A DNA stretch of 64,000 nucleotides from Marinobacter qingdaonensis (GTDB lineage Bacteria > Pseudomonadota > Gammaproteobacteria > Pseudomonadales > Oleiphilaceae): NCBI RefSeq assembly GCF_034555935.1, contig NZ_JAYDCJ010000001.1, forward strand, positions 558,001 through 622,000, given 5' to 3'. Positions 51,649 through 60,982 of the stretch are shown piece after piece. The notes under the pieces are model-generated. The model saw only the letters and a program-made list of their open reading frames with translations, was not told the DNA's origin and did not search any database. A program made the translations under genes and the position numbers. The stretch's first letter is position 1. Each line of letters opens with the position of its first letter.

Positions 51649-53013
51649 ATGCGCTTCAATAACCTTGCCACTCGCTTCAAACAGCGACTGACCAAAAACC
51701 AGGATCGTAGACTACTGGCCAACATCGGCTGGTTGACCGTTGGGATGATGACGAATCGTGTCCTGCGCCTGCTCATCACCATTGTGGTGGCACGCACTCT
51801 GTCTCAAGCGGATTACGGTCTGATTGCCCTCATTTTCACCGCCCATGAAATGATTGGCCTATTTCTTCAGCGCTGCACCTCGGTGAAGCTGATTCAGGCA
51901 GCCGAAAACGAACTGCCCCATCTGTGCGAGGCGACCTCGTCACTGAATTGGGTCCTGGGCGCGAGCCTGTTCCTGATCCAGTGCGCAACCGGTTGGCTAT
52001 TAAGCCAGGCTTATCAGGCGCCGGAACTGTTTTTGCCCCTGTGTGCGCTAGGGCTCACATACCTGCAGTTACCCACCGCGATGGTACAGGCCGCACTGAA
52101 TTTTCGGGCGGGTAAATTGCGCCTGATGGCCAAAATTGATGTAGGCCAGACCCTGGTTGACACATTGGGCATCTTGGCGCTGATTGTTGCAGGCGCTGGG
52201 ATATGGGCGCTGGTCATCCCAAAGATTTTCACTCCACTGATCTGGATTATTGGCAACCGCAGGGTCTGTGGTTGGCGCCCGCCCGCGGTTTGGAGCTTCA
52301 ATGGCTGGAGAACCATTGTGTCATACAGCAGTAGCCTGCTACTGATCGATGCCATGCAGGTGCTGCGGCAAAACGCAGATTATTTGCTGATCGGCTACTT
52401 TCTGGGTGTCGAAGCCCTCGGGCTCTATTTTTTTGCGTTTAACGCCGGCCTGGGTATCGCTACCTCGTTCTCCACTGCGATCAGCAGTGCACTTCTGCCA
52501 CACCTCTGCGAGTCCGCCGAGCAGCAAGACATTCTGCGGGCGCGCTACCGGCGAGGGCTCAAGCTGACAGTGATACTTGTCGGTGGTCTGATGCTCGTGC
52601 AAACCAGCCTGGCACCGTTCTATGTGCCGGTGGTTTTTGGTCAGGACTGGGTTGAGCGAGGGAGCGTTGAACTGATCGTGCTGCTGTGTCTGGTGGCACT
52701 GCCCAAGAGCTTGATGGACGCGAGCAGTCAGTACCTGCGCGCGGAGGATCGGCCAGACACCGATCTTCAACTGCAAACGGTGCTCACGGTGTTGCTACTC
52801 GCAGGCTTCGGCGTGGCGGTCACTTTGGGCCTGAAAGCCGTGGCCGTGGCGACGGTGGTTTGCTACTACCTTTTCGCCGCCATCGTGATCAGCCGTTGTC
52901 TGCGCCTCACCAGGAAAGCGACTTCGGTCAGCGGCCCGCACACCAAGCCAGAAACTTCGCTTTCATCCTCGAACCACACTCGGCCTCAGCTGCCTGCACA
53001 GGCCAATGCCTGA
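51649..53013 (+). CDS. Wzx-like polysaccharide flippase
   Basis: A 454-aa MATE/MVF-superfamily membrane protein with 12 or more predicted helices. GWLTVGMMTNRVLRLLITIVVARTLSQADYGLIAL at the N-terminus is typical of lipid-linked oligosaccharide flippases, and SLLLIDAMQVLRQNADYLLIGYFLGVEALGLYFFAFN is the conserved middle block. It would flip undecaprenyl-linked repeat units to the periplasm for the Wzy-like polymerase. A polar tail (about 420-454) follows the last helix. It is transcribed from its own box and promoter. Confidence 0.88.
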   Translation: MRFNNLATRFKQRLTKNQDRRLLANIGWLTVGMMTNRVLRLLITIVVARTLSQADYGLIALIFTAHEMIGLFLQRCTSVKLIQAAENELPHLCEATSSLNWVLGASLFLIQCATGWLLSQAYQAPELFLPLCALGLTYLQLPTAMVQAALNFRAGKLRLMAKIDVGQTLVDTLGILALIVAGAGIWALVIPKIFTPLIWIIGNRRVCGWRPPAVWSFNGWRTIVSYSSSLLLIDAMQVLRQNADYLLIGYFLGVEALGLYFFAFNAGLGIATSFSTAISSALLPHLCESAEQQDILRARYRRGLKLTVILVGGLMLVQTSLAPFYVPVVFGQDWVERGSVELIVLLCLVALPKSLMDASSQYLRAEDRPDTDLQLQTVLTVLLLAGFGVAVTLGLKAVAVATVVCYYLFAAIVISRCLRLTRKATSVSGPHTKPETSLSSSNHTRPQLPAQANA

Positions 53014-53168
53014 CCCCATGCCTTCGAATTATTTTGATGATGCTTTCGCATCGCCCGGCAATCACTGAATGTTCCCGATTGAAGTTCCGCGAAGCGCTGA
53101 CAGTGGGAGCGCAACCTGCGTTTCGATAAGGGTTGTGGTAGCGCTGCCCTACTCCGATTGGCAATGAC

Positions 53169-53579
53169 TCACACCAGCGGGCCATCCTCACGCTCCGCGT
53201 AACGCGGCAGTCCATCGGTGAACTCGTACCACTCGGCCGCCGAGGCGGCAAAAATGTGATACGCCGGCCGGGCATCGATTGCCGTGGTCAGGGTGCCGAT
53301 GCGCAGACGCAACAGCTCCGGCTTCGAGTCCAACCGACTGTACAGGGGACTGCCGCACTCGCGGCAGAAGGCCCGCTGCTTTCCCGGTTTCGATTCAAAC
53401 TCCTTCACCAGCGCCCGCCCGGCCACAAACCGGAAATGGGCGGCCTCGACGGGACTGTTGGTGGCGTGGGCCGAGCCCTGGGCACGGCGACACTGCGAGC
53501 AATGACACATGACGATCGGTCCGAGGGTGCCGTCGTATTCGTACTGGACCCCACCACACAGACAGCTGCCCTTAAGCAT
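53169..53579 (-). CDS. GFA-family protein (glutathione-dependent formaldehyde-activating type)
   Basis: A 136-aa zinc protein: GSCLCGGVQYEYDG, CHCSQCRRAQGSA and FCRECGSPLYSR give the Cys ligands of the two zinc sites of the GFA fold. GGAGG lies eight bases upstream of ATG 53579; the longer frame from 53612 has no such signal. Despite the name, most family members lack proven formaldehyde activity. It lies convergent to wzx and is not part of the polysaccharide regulon as far as I can see. Confidence 0.88.
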   Translation of the reverse strand: MLKGSCLCGGVQYEYDGTLGPIVMCHCSQCRRAQGSAHATNSPVEAAHFRFVAGRALVKEFESKPGKQRAFCRECGSPLYSRLDSKPELLRLRIGTLTTAIDARPAYHIFAASAAEWYEFTDGLPRYAEREDGPLV

Positions 53580-53657
53580 CGTTTCGGCCTCCTGGTATCG
53601 CGAGCTACACAAGTAACGCTGGCTTGATGACGCTATAGCCTAGCCCATCGCTGCCGC

Positions 53658-55559
53658 CTACTGCAGCAATCCGACCAGATACCCGGACAACGACTGGTAC
53701 CGGTACTCCACCCGGGCGAAGGCGCTCGACGGCAGGTCCCCGAACTCTCGGCCACAGGCCTGGCTGCCGCTGTACGTCTTCAGATAGGCCTCACGGATGA
53801 GGTTCGGCTGGCCGTCAATGAAACCGGCGCCACCCAGGGCCGGATACAGCATCAACCATTCGAACGCGCCGTCGGAGTCCACGTTGTCCAGGCCGGCCGT
53901 GGCCAGGTCCAGGACGCCATAACGCAGCGGGCGGGACGTGCTCAGGCTGTCCTCTTCCCCCGGATAGCTGAATTCCCGGGCATCCAATTCCAGCGCCAGA
54001 TCGACCAAGCCGGCGGGCAGCGGGGCATCGCTTGTGACGGTGAATGGCTGACGGGCGCTGACCGCCAGGGGCGCGTCTTTCGCCTCATCCATCAGGGCGC
54101 AGCCCTGGACTGTGGCATCGAAGACCAGGGACGCAACCGCACTGCCCTGCTCGCTCAGGCGGTAGCCCGGGAACTGATCGGCGGCGTTGCTGGTGTCCGG
54201 CACCAGGGTCCGGGTCAGCGTACCGCCGCCGGGCTGCGGCAGCTGCGCCACCAGCTCGGCCAACGCGCCCTCGGCCAGGGTCCAGCTGTAGGTGATTTCC
54301 GGGGTGCCGCCCAACTCGCTGGAGCCGGCGTAGACGTCGTTGTGCTGGTGACAGCTGGTGGTGGTCTCAAACCGGATCTGGCGGTTATCCCAATCGAATT
54401 CGAGACGCTCGTCCACGCCCTCAACGTCGTAATGGATCCGACTCTGGGATGACAGCGCGGCCGCCGGCAGCCATTGGGTCGGCAGTTCGGCCATGTAGCC
54501 ATTCACGGAAATCAGCCGGGCCAGCTCCGGCATGGACGGCGCCAGACAGCCGTCGGCCGACACCGATTTCAGGCGCCCGGCTTCGGTGTAGTCGAAGGTC
54601 AGCTCGGCGGACAGATCCAGATCGGACAGGTTGGACGGCAGGGTCTGGGATCGCTCGGGCTGGGCATAGACTCGCTGGCTGGTGAGCAGGGTTGGATCAC
54701 TCAGTTCCAGGGGCACGGTGGGCAGGGCCAGCGACTGAATGTCGACGTTGCGGTAGCGCCCGGACGCGGCGTCGTCGACCAGGGCGACCACGGTGTTGGC
54801 CTGGCGCACCAGAGAAATCCCCAGCAGTCTGACACCCTGGGGACTGAGATAGCGTTCGGTGCCGTCGCTGCCGCTGCGGCCCAGCAGATCGTTGTAGCCG
54901 TCAGGGATCTGACTGGCCATGAAGCGCACCAGCGCTCGGGCGTACGCGTGGGCCCGGTCATCCCCGGCCATGACGTAGTCGCGCACCAGGTTCAGCTCGC
55001 TCAGACTCTCGGCAAGGTCGTCGCCGGTGCCCGCCGGCAGCCCTACCAGACTGCGGTACCGGGCCAGCGTGGTCAGCGGGGTCACGTTCCGCACCCCGGG
55101 CGCCGCCGACATCAGGTAGGCCCGGGCGACCGGCACGTCCCCGGACGGGGTTTCTTCCAGGGTCTTGCCCGGCAGGGCCAGGGCGATGAGCGGGAAGTCC
55201 CTGGGATCGAGATCCGGGCCCACCGACGCAGGCACCGCCAGCTCGGCGGTGTCCAGGGCAAAGTTGCCGCCCGCACCGGTCATTGCCGTGGGCTCACCGG
55301 AAGCCAGCTCCACGGACGCCCCGTTGTCCAGGGTAACGGTCAGGGGGCCCGGCGTGTACTGGCCGTCACCGTCCATATCCAGCCAGACCCGGGCGTTGAC
55401 CAGGTAACCGTCGATGACTTTGCCGGTGTAGGAGGCGGATTCACCGTAGGCGACGCCGTCAAAGTCCCGGCCGTCGACCGGCATGGTGTCGGATTCCTCA
55501 CCGCAACCGGCGAGACCAAGGGCAAACAGGGAGGCAGAGAGGCTCAGCAGGGGTTTCAT
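53658..55559 (-). CDS. Large lipoprotein of unknown function
   Basis: A 633-aa protein with the lipobox ALGLAGC (Cys19) and acidic residues at +2/+3 (GEE), favouring the outer membrane. Residues about 40-130 resemble a domain seen in surface lipoproteins: GKVIDGYLVNARVWLDMDGDGQYTPG, with a Ca-binding-like DMDGDG loop. The rest is acidic and beta-rich, with four Cys (SADGCLAP, TTSCHQH, VQGCALM, SQACGRE) that may form disulfides. No enzyme motif is seen. It is transcribed alone. Confidence 0.75.
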   Translation of the reverse strand: MKPLLSLSASLFALGLAGCGEESDTMPVDGRDFDGVAYGESASYTGKVIDGYLVNARVWLDMDGDGQYTPGPLTVTLDNGASVELASGEPTAMTGAGGNFALDTAELAVPASVGPDLDPRDFPLIALALPGKTLEETPSGDVPVARAYLMSAAPGVRNVTPLTTLARYRSLVGLPAGTGDDLAESLSELNLVRDYVMAGDDRAHAYARALVRFMASQIPDGYNDLLGRSGSDGTERYLSPQGVRLLGISLVRQANTVVALVDDAASGRYRNVDIQSLALPTVPLELSDPTLLTSQRVYAQPERSQTLPSNLSDLDLSAELTFDYTEAGRLKSVSADGCLAPSMPELARLISVNGYMAELPTQWLPAAALSSQSRIHYDVEGVDERLEFDWDNRQIRFETTTSCHQHNDVYAGSSELGGTPEITYSWTLAEGALAELVAQLPQPGGGTLTRTLVPDTSNAADQFPGYRLSEQGSAVASLVFDATVQGCALMDEAKDAPLAVSARQPFTVTSDAPLPAGLVDLALELDAREFSYPGEEDSLSTSRPLRYGVLDLATAGLDNVDSDGAFEWLMLYPALGGAGFIDGQPNLIREAYLKTYSGSQACGREFGDLPSSAFARVEYRYQSLSGYLVGLLQ

Positions 55560-55698
55560 CGCGGCAACCGATTATCCTTGTTGGAGGTTGTGCCGCTACT
55601 TTAGGGGATGTGGAAACGGGAGACCTTGATAGGTTTGGCAATTTGTAAACTTTGGTAACCGGGCGGCCCGGCGGTAGGTCCGCCGGGCCGCCCAAGGC

Positions 55699-56838
55699 TC
55701 AGAACGAGCGCGCCACGATTTCCTTCATGATTTCGTTGGTGCCGGCGTAAATGCGCTGGACCCGGGAATCGGCCCAGGCGCGGGCGATGGGGTACTCCCA
55801 CATGTAGCCGTAGCCACCGTGGAGCTGAACACACTCGTCCATCACCTTGCACTGCAGGTCGGTGGTGTGCTGCTTGAGCATGGCCGCGGTCGGCACGTCC
55901 AGTTTCTTGTCCAGATGCAGCTCCAGGCAGCGGTCGGTGAACACCCGGGCGGCGGTGATTTCCGCTTTCATTTCGGCCATCTTGAACCGGGTGTTCTGGA
56001 ACGCGATCACCGGCTTGTCGAACGCCTTGCGTTCCTTGACGTAATCCAGGGTCCATTGCCAGGCGGCCTCGGCCGCGGCCACCGCCGTCAGTGCCACCTG
56101 CAGGCGTTCCGCCGGCAACTCCTGCATCAGCTGGAAGAAGCCCTGGCCTTCCAGGCTTCCCAGCAGATTGCCGGCCGGCACTTTCACGTCCTGGAAGAAG
56201 AGTTCCGAGGTGTCCTGGGCCTTCATGCCCACCTTGTTGAGGTTCTGACCCTTCTCGAAACCGTCCCAGGCCGACTCCACCAGCAGCAGGCTGGTGCCCT
56301 TGGCGCCTTCCTTGGGGTCGGTCTTGGCCACCACGATCACCAGGTCGGCCAACTGACCGTTGGTGATGAAGGTCTTGGAGCCGTTCAGCAGGTAATGGTC
56401 GCCCTGCTTCACGGCACTGGTCTTGACCCCCTGCAGGTCGGAACCGGCACCCGGCTCGGTCATGGCGATGGCGCCGATCATTTCGCCGGAGACCAGCTTG
56501 GGCAGATAATGCTGCTTCTGCTCTTCCGACCCGTAGTTCAGGATGTAGGGCGCCACGATGTCGGAATGCAGGCCCCAGCCAATGCCGCTCAAGCCGGACC
56601 GGGCCAGCTCCTCCATGACCACGGCACTGTAGCGGAAATCGGCGCCCACGCCGCCGTACTCCTCGGGCAAGGTGGGGCACAGGAACCCGAGTTCGCCGGC
56701 TTTGCGCCAGACCTCGCGGCTGACCTGGCCATCCTTTTCCCATTGCTCGTGGTAGGGCGCCGCCTCCTGCTCCAGGAACTTACGGACAGAATCGCGGAAG
56801 CCGTCGAGATCGGCGTCGAACAGAGTGCGTGGAATCAT
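55699..56838 (-). CDS. Acyl-CoA dehydrogenase, long-chain type
   Basis: A 379-aa FAD enzyme of normal length. ITNGQLADLVIVVAKTDP and AMTEPGAGSDLQGVKTSA (FAD/substrate loop) are typical. The C-terminal motif reads YAGTNEIMKEIVARS, as in long-chain dehydrogenases, where the catalytic Glu lies not in a YEGT motif but earlier, in an LMQELPxERL helix; that segment is present (QLMQELPAERLQVAL). It catalyses the first step of beta-oxidation. GAGG precedes ATG 56838. No ETF or other beta-oxidation gene is adjacent. Confidence 0.92.
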   Translation of the reverse strand: MIPRTLFDADLDGFRDSVRKFLEQEAAPYHEQWEKDGQVSREVWRKAGELGFLCPTLPEEYGGVGADFRYSAVVMEELARSGLSGIGWGLHSDIVAPYILNYGSEEQKQHYLPKLVSGEMIGAIAMTEPGAGSDLQGVKTSAVKQGDHYLLNGSKTFITNGQLADLVIVVAKTDPKEGAKGTSLLLVESAWDGFEKGQNLNKVGMKAQDTSELFFQDVKVPAGNLLGSLEGQGFFQLMQELPAERLQVALTAVAAAEAAWQWTLDYVKERKAFDKPVIAFQNTRFKMAEMKAEITAARVFTDRCLELHLDKKLDVPTAAMLKQHTTDLQCKVMDECVQLHGGYGYMWEYPIARAWADSRVQRIYAGTNEIMKEIVARSF

Positions 56839-56963
56839 GATGAACCTCGGTGAGAGACCAGTGTTGTGTTTATCGTCTCTCAAGTCTCGGCCGGCGGGCG
56901 TCTGCGCTCAATGATGAAAACCATCAATCGGGCTGACCAAAATGATCGTCGGTCGCCGGCGGC

Positions 56964-57611
56964 TCAGTCCGGCAGCTTGGCCTGGACCCGACCCTCGCCC
57001 CAACGGGGCATCAGGTCCTGGTCGATACCCAGGTGGTCCAGCAGGCGGGCGACGATAAAATCCACCAGGTCTTCCACCGAGGCCGGCTTGTGATAGAAAC
57101 CGGGACTGGCGGGCATGATCACCGCGCCCATGCGGGTGAGTTTCAGCATGTTTTCCAGATGGACTTCCGAGAACGGGGCTTCCCGGGGTACCAGAATGAG
57201 TTGCCTGCGCTCCTTCAGGGCCACGTCGCCGGCCCGTTCAATCAGGTTGTTGCTGGCACCCGTGGCCAGGGCCGACAGGGTGCCGGTGCTGCACGGACAC
57301 ACCACCAGCGGCGCTTTTTCCCCCGAGCCCGACGCCGGCGGTGCGAACCAGTCTTCCCGCCCGAACACCAACACCTGCCCCGGCTGCGCCTGGGCCCAGT
57401 CGGTCAGGGCGTCCTGCATGGCCGCCGGTGAACCCGGCAGTTTCAGATCGGTCTCGGTCGCCATGACCACCTGCGCGGCCCGACTGACCATGACCTGCAC
57501 CCGGCAACCGGCGGCCACCAGGCACTGCAGCAGGCGGAGGCCATACTGGGCACCGGACGCGCCGGTGAACGCCAGGTTGATGGTGCGGGAATAGGATGCA
57601 GGTTCGCTCAT
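56964..57611 (-). CDS. ubiX: Flavin prenyltransferase
   Basis: A 215-aa flavoprotein: [59 protein letters not shown] and [11 protein letters not shown]. It prenylates FMN to give the cofactor for UbiD in ubiquinone synthesis. AAGGA precedes ATG 57611. It lies 56 bases downstream of mpl on the same strand, a pairing seen in Pseudomonas relatives. Confidence 0.95.
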   Translation of the reverse strand: MSEPASYSRTINLAFTGASGAQYGLRLLQCLVAAGCRVQVMVSRAAQVVMATETDLKLPGSPAAMQDALTDWAQAQPGQVLVFGREDWFAPPASGSGEKAPLVVCPCSTGTLSALATGASNNLIERAGDVALKERRQLILVPREAPFSEVHLENMLKLTRMGAVIMPASPGFYHKPASVEDLVDFIVARLLDHLGIDQDLMPRWGEGRVQAKLPD

Positions 57612-57667
57612 GTTGGGGTCCTTGGGTCGGAAAGCATCAGGGGCTGGCTGAGCCAGGGCTGAATCGA

Positions 57668-59062
57668 TCAGGGCTGAATACGTTCCAGTTCCGCGACGAG
57701 TTTACCGTGAATACCACCAAACCCGCCGTTGCTCATGATGACAATGTGGCAGGGGCTGGGCAGCTCGTCCAATGCCTGCCCTATCAGCGCTTCCACCGAC
57801 GCCTCCACCCGGTGCTGGCCGGCGGTTCCGTTGGTGGCCTGCCAGCCGGCCACCAGCTCGGGCAACCAGTCCATGCCGTTGAGGTTGGCCCAGAGCACCC
57901 GGTCGGCGGCCGCAGCACTGGGCAGCAGGGTCTGCTGATGCACCCCCTGCTTCATGGTGTTCGAGCGCGGCTCGATCAGCGCCAGGATCGGCTCGTCACC
58001 GACCTGCGCCCGCAGCCCCTCCAGGGTGGTGGCGATGGCCGTGGGGTGATGGGCGAAATCGTCGTAGACCCGCACGCCACCGATGTCCGCCAGCAGTTCC
58101 ATCCGTCGTTTCACCCCGGAGAACCGGCACAAAGCCGCCACCGCGTGGTCCGGGGTCACCCCGACGTGGCGGGCGGCGGCAATGGCCGCCAGGGCATTGC
58201 GGACATTGTGCAGGCCGGTCTGGGCCCAGGTCAGTGTCGCCACCGGTTGTTCGTGATGAATCACCATGAACCGGCTGCCGTCCTCGGCCAGCAGTTCGGC
58301 GCGCCAGTCCGCGGTACGGGGGATCTCACTGCCCACGGCGGTATCCTGCACCGGGCTCCAGCAGCCCAGCTCCAGGGCCTTGTCCAGGTGCCCGTCCAGG
58401 GCCGGCCGGATGATCAGGCCCTGGGAGGGGACGGTGCGCACCAGGTGGTGGAACTGACGCTCGATGGCCTCGACGTTGTCGAAGATGTCGGCATGGTCGA
58501 ATTCCAGGTTGTTCAGAATCAGGGTGTTGGGGCGGTAATGGACAAACTTGGAACGCTTGTCGAAAAAGGCGCTGTCGTATTCGTCCGCCTCGATCACGAA
58601 GAAGTCGCTGGTCCCCAGCCGCGCCGACACCGGGAAATCCTTGGGCACGCCGCCGACCAGGTAGCCCGGGTCGAAGCCGGCCTGATCCAGAATCCACAGC
58701 AGCATGGAGGTGGTGGTGGTCTTGCCGTGGGTGCCGGCGACCGCCAGCACCCAGCGATGGCGCAGCACCTCCCGGGACAGCCACTCCGGACCGGACATGT
58801 AATCGATCTTGCGGTTCAGCACCGCTTCGACCTCGGCGTTGCCCCGGGACATGGCGTTGCCGATCAGCACCAGATCGGGCTTGGGCTCCAGGTGCTCGGC
58901 CCGGTAACCTTCCATCAGTTGAATGCCCTGGGCCTCAAGCTGGGTACTCATGGGCGGGTAGACGCCTTGGTCGGAGCCGGTCACGGTGTGGCCCAGTTCC
59001 CGCGCCAAAACCGCCAGGCTGCCCATAAAGGTGCCACAGATTCCCAGGATGTGAATGTGCAT
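57668..59062 (-). CDS. mpl: UDP-N-acetylmuramate:L-Ala-gamma-D-Glu-meso-Dap ligase
   Basis: A 464-aa Mur ligase for peptidoglycan recycling. [28 protein letters not shown] at the N-terminus, ATP-binding [18 protein letters not shown]-like [14 protein letters not shown] and [10 protein letters not shown]. It joins recycled tripeptide to UDP-MurNAc. ATG 59062 is used; the same frame is open far upstream only as the antisense of the phosphofructokinase gene. An in-frame ATG at 59083 is an alternative. Confidence 0.95.
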   Translation of the reverse strand: MHIHILGICGTFMGSLAVLARELGHTVTGSDQGVYPPMSTQLEAQGIQLMEGYRAEHLEPKPDLVLIGNAMSRGNAEVEAVLNRKIDYMSGPEWLSREVLRHRWVLAVAGTHGKTTTTSMLLWILDQAGFDPGYLVGGVPKDFPVSARLGTSDFFVIEADEYDSAFFDKRSKFVHYRPNTLILNNLEFDHADIFDNVEAIERQFHHLVRTVPSQGLIIRPALDGHLDKALELGCWSPVQDTAVGSEIPRTADWRAELLAEDGSRFMVIHHEQPVATLTWAQTGLHNVRNALAAIAAARHVGVTPDHAVAALCRFSGVKRRMELLADIGGVRVYDDFAHHPTAIATTLEGLRAQVGDEPILALIEPRSNTMKQGVHQQTLLPSAAAADRVLWANLNGMDWLPELVAGWQATNGTAGQHRVEASVEALIGQALDELPSPCHIVIMSNGGFGGIHGKLVAELERIQP

Positions 59063-59218
59063 TCCGTTACTGCCCTCTGCCATTGAAACCCGACAAGCCT
59101 CCCGTATCCGTCCGGGCCCGTCAAGAGCGGCACCATCCGCAAACCTGCTCATGAAAATCCCCGGCGTTTGGCGTATCATCTGCGCCATTGTCGAACCAGC
59201 AGGAGGCTCTTTCCCGAG

Positions 59219-60481
59219 ATGGCCATTAAGAACGCGTTCTATGCTCAATCCGGCGGTGTAACCGCTGTCATCAATGCCAGTGCCAGCGGGGTCATCCAGA
59301 CCGCCCGCAAGCACCCCGATAAGATCGGCAAGGTCTATGCCGGCCGCAACGGCATCATCGGGGCGCTGCAGGAAGAATTGATCGACACCAGCGTCGAAAG
59401 CGACGAGGCCATCCAGGCTCTGATCCACACCCCGGGCGGTGCCTTCGGTTCCTGCCGGCACAAGCTCAAGAACATCTCCGAGAACCGCCGCGAGTACGAG
59501 CGCCTGATCGAGGTGTTCCGGGCCCACGACATCGGCTACTTCTTCTACAACGGCGGGGGCGACTCCCAGGACACCGCCTACAAGGTGTCCCAGATTGGCG
59601 AGAAGATGGGTTACCCGATAACCTGCATCGGCGTGCCCAAGACCGTCGACAACGACCTGCCGTTCACCGACTGCTGCCCCGGTTTTGGCTCGGTCGCCAA
59701 GTACATCGCCACCTCCACTCTGGAAGCCAGTCTGGACATCAAGTCCATGTGCGAAACCTCCACCAAGGTGTTCATCCTGGAAGTCATGGGTCGCCATGCC
59801 GGCTGGATTGCTGCCGCCGGCGGCCTGGCGGGCCAGGGCGAGGGCGAGCCGCCGCACATCATCCTGTTCCCGGAAATCCCGTTCGACCGGGACGCCTTCC
59901 TGGCCCGGGTCGATCACTGCGTCAAGGAATACGGCTACTGCGTGGTGGTGGCGTCCGAAGGCGCCCAGTACGAAGACGGCCGCTTCCTGGCCGATGCCGG
60001 TGCCAAGGACGCGTTTGGCCACACCCAGCTGGGCGGCGTGGCGCCGGCCCTGGCCAACATGGTCAGGCAGGCCCTGGGGCACAAATACCACTGGGCCGTG
60101 GCCGACTACCTGCAGCGCAGCGCCCGGCACATCGCCTCCGCCACCGACGTCAAGCAGGCCTACGCCGTGGGCGAAGCGGCGGTGGAAATGGCCATTGACG
60201 GCAAGCAGGCATTGATGCCGACCATTGTCCGCGAGCAGGCCAAGCCCTATCGCTGGAAGATTGGCGAGGCGCCCCTGAGCGAAGTCGCCAACCAGGAAAA
60301 GAAGATGCCGATCCACTTCATCACCGACGACGGTTTCGGCATTACCCAGGATTGCCGCGACTACCTCGAGCCCCTGATCGAGGGCGAGAGCTTCCCACCG
60401 TTCGACAACGGCCTGCCGCGGGTCGCCAAGCTGAAAAACCAGCTGGTCGAGAAGAAGCTGAAGACGCCGTTCCAGCTGTGA
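59219..60481 (+). CDS. pfp: Phosphofructokinase, PPi-dependent type
   Basis: A 420-aa PfkA-superfamily enzyme. The phosphoryl-donor site reads YNGGGDSQDTAYK; Asp at the position equivalent to E. coli Gly104, and Lys in the VPKTVDNDLP motif, point to pyrophosphate rather than ATP as donor. MGRHAGWIAAAGGLA is the conserved substrate segment. It makes fructose 1,6-bisphosphate reversibly. AGGAGG lies upstream of ATG 59219 at long spacing. It is divergent from mpl. Confidence 0.88.
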   Translation: MAIKNAFYAQSGGVTAVINASASGVIQTARKHPDKIGKVYAGRNGIIGALQEELIDTSVESDEAIQALIHTPGGAFGSCRHKLKNISENRREYERLIEVFRAHDIGYFFYNGGGDSQDTAYKVSQIGEKMGYPITCIGVPKTVDNDLPFTDCCPGFGSVAKYIATSTLEASLDIKSMCETSTKVFILEVMGRHAGWIAAAGGLAGQGEGEPPHIILFPEIPFDRDAFLARVDHCVKEYGYCVVVASEGAQYEDGRFLADAGAKDAFGHTQLGGVAPALANMVRQALGHKYHWAVADYLQRSARHIASATDVKQAYAVGEAAVEMAIDGKQALMPTIVREQAKPYRWKIGEAPLSEVANQEKKMPIHFITDDGFGITQDCRDYLEPLIEGESFPPFDNGLPRVAKLKNQLVEKKLKTPFQL

Positions 60482-60498
60482 TCGGCTAGGCACAAAAA

Positions 60499-60533
60499 AC
60501 GCCCGGATGCGACAGCGTCCGGGCGTTTTTTTT
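60499..60533. terminator. Bidirectional Rho-independent terminator
   Basis: ACGCCCGGA (60499-60507) pairs with TCCGGGCGT (60518-60526), then eight T; the A-run before the stem makes it work on the minus strand too. It lies between the convergent phosphofructokinase and glutaredoxin genes. Confidence 0.93.
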
Positions 60534-60548
60534 GGCGCCGGCCCGAGA

Positions 60549-60800
60549 TTAGCGGGCCGCCACCTCCTGGCTGCGGGCGAAGTCGAAGAATTCGTCGCAG
60601 CCGCCGATGTACTGCTCGCCCACCAGAATCTGCGGCACCGTGTGTACCGGACGCCCGATTTTAGCGGCGATGTCGGCCTTGCTCAGGCCCTCGGTCATCA
60701 TGTCGACCCAGGTGTAGGGCCAGCCGTTAGCCTCGCACAGGCTCTTGGCGCGTAGGCAAAAGCCGCAGCTGGCGCGGCCGTAAATTGTAACCCGATCCAT
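60549..60800 (-). CDS. grxC: Glutaredoxin (Grx3 type)
   Basis: An 83-aa protein with the active site CGFC (Cys12, Cys15), the cis-Pro motif HTVPQILVGEQYIGGCDEFFD, and the size of GrxC. A Phe replaces the usual Pro-Tyr/Pro-Phe at the first x of CPYC. It reduces disulfides with glutathione. It is transcribed alone. Confidence 0.93.
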   Translation of the reverse strand: MDRVTIYGRASCGFCLRAKSLCEANGWPYTWVDMMTEGLSKADIAAKIGRPVHTVPQILVGEQYIGGCDEFFDFARSQEVAAR

Positions 60801-60982
60801 TCAGACCTCCTGCCTCTCGGCATGATCGGTGAGTAACTTGCTTGGCAAACTTGCTGACCATGGTCGCACGGTCACCGCGAATTGAAAATTGATGCTGTGA
60901 ATCGGCGTCATAGGCCGGGACCATTTCCGCGGCCCCTATTCCGCCCGTCTCCGACCCATACCCGGCCCATACCCGGCCCGCC

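Noticed and set aside
55601..56743. Overlapping minus-strand frame of 380 codons in the acyl-CoA dehydrogenase region
   Set aside because: Same strand but different frame; Arg/Gly-rich nonsense, while the other frame is a complete dehydrogenase.
57668..60493. Continuous minus-strand open frame of 941 codons
   Set aside because: Only the last 464 codons are the mpl gene. The first part is antisense to the phosphofructokinase gene and has no family resemblance.
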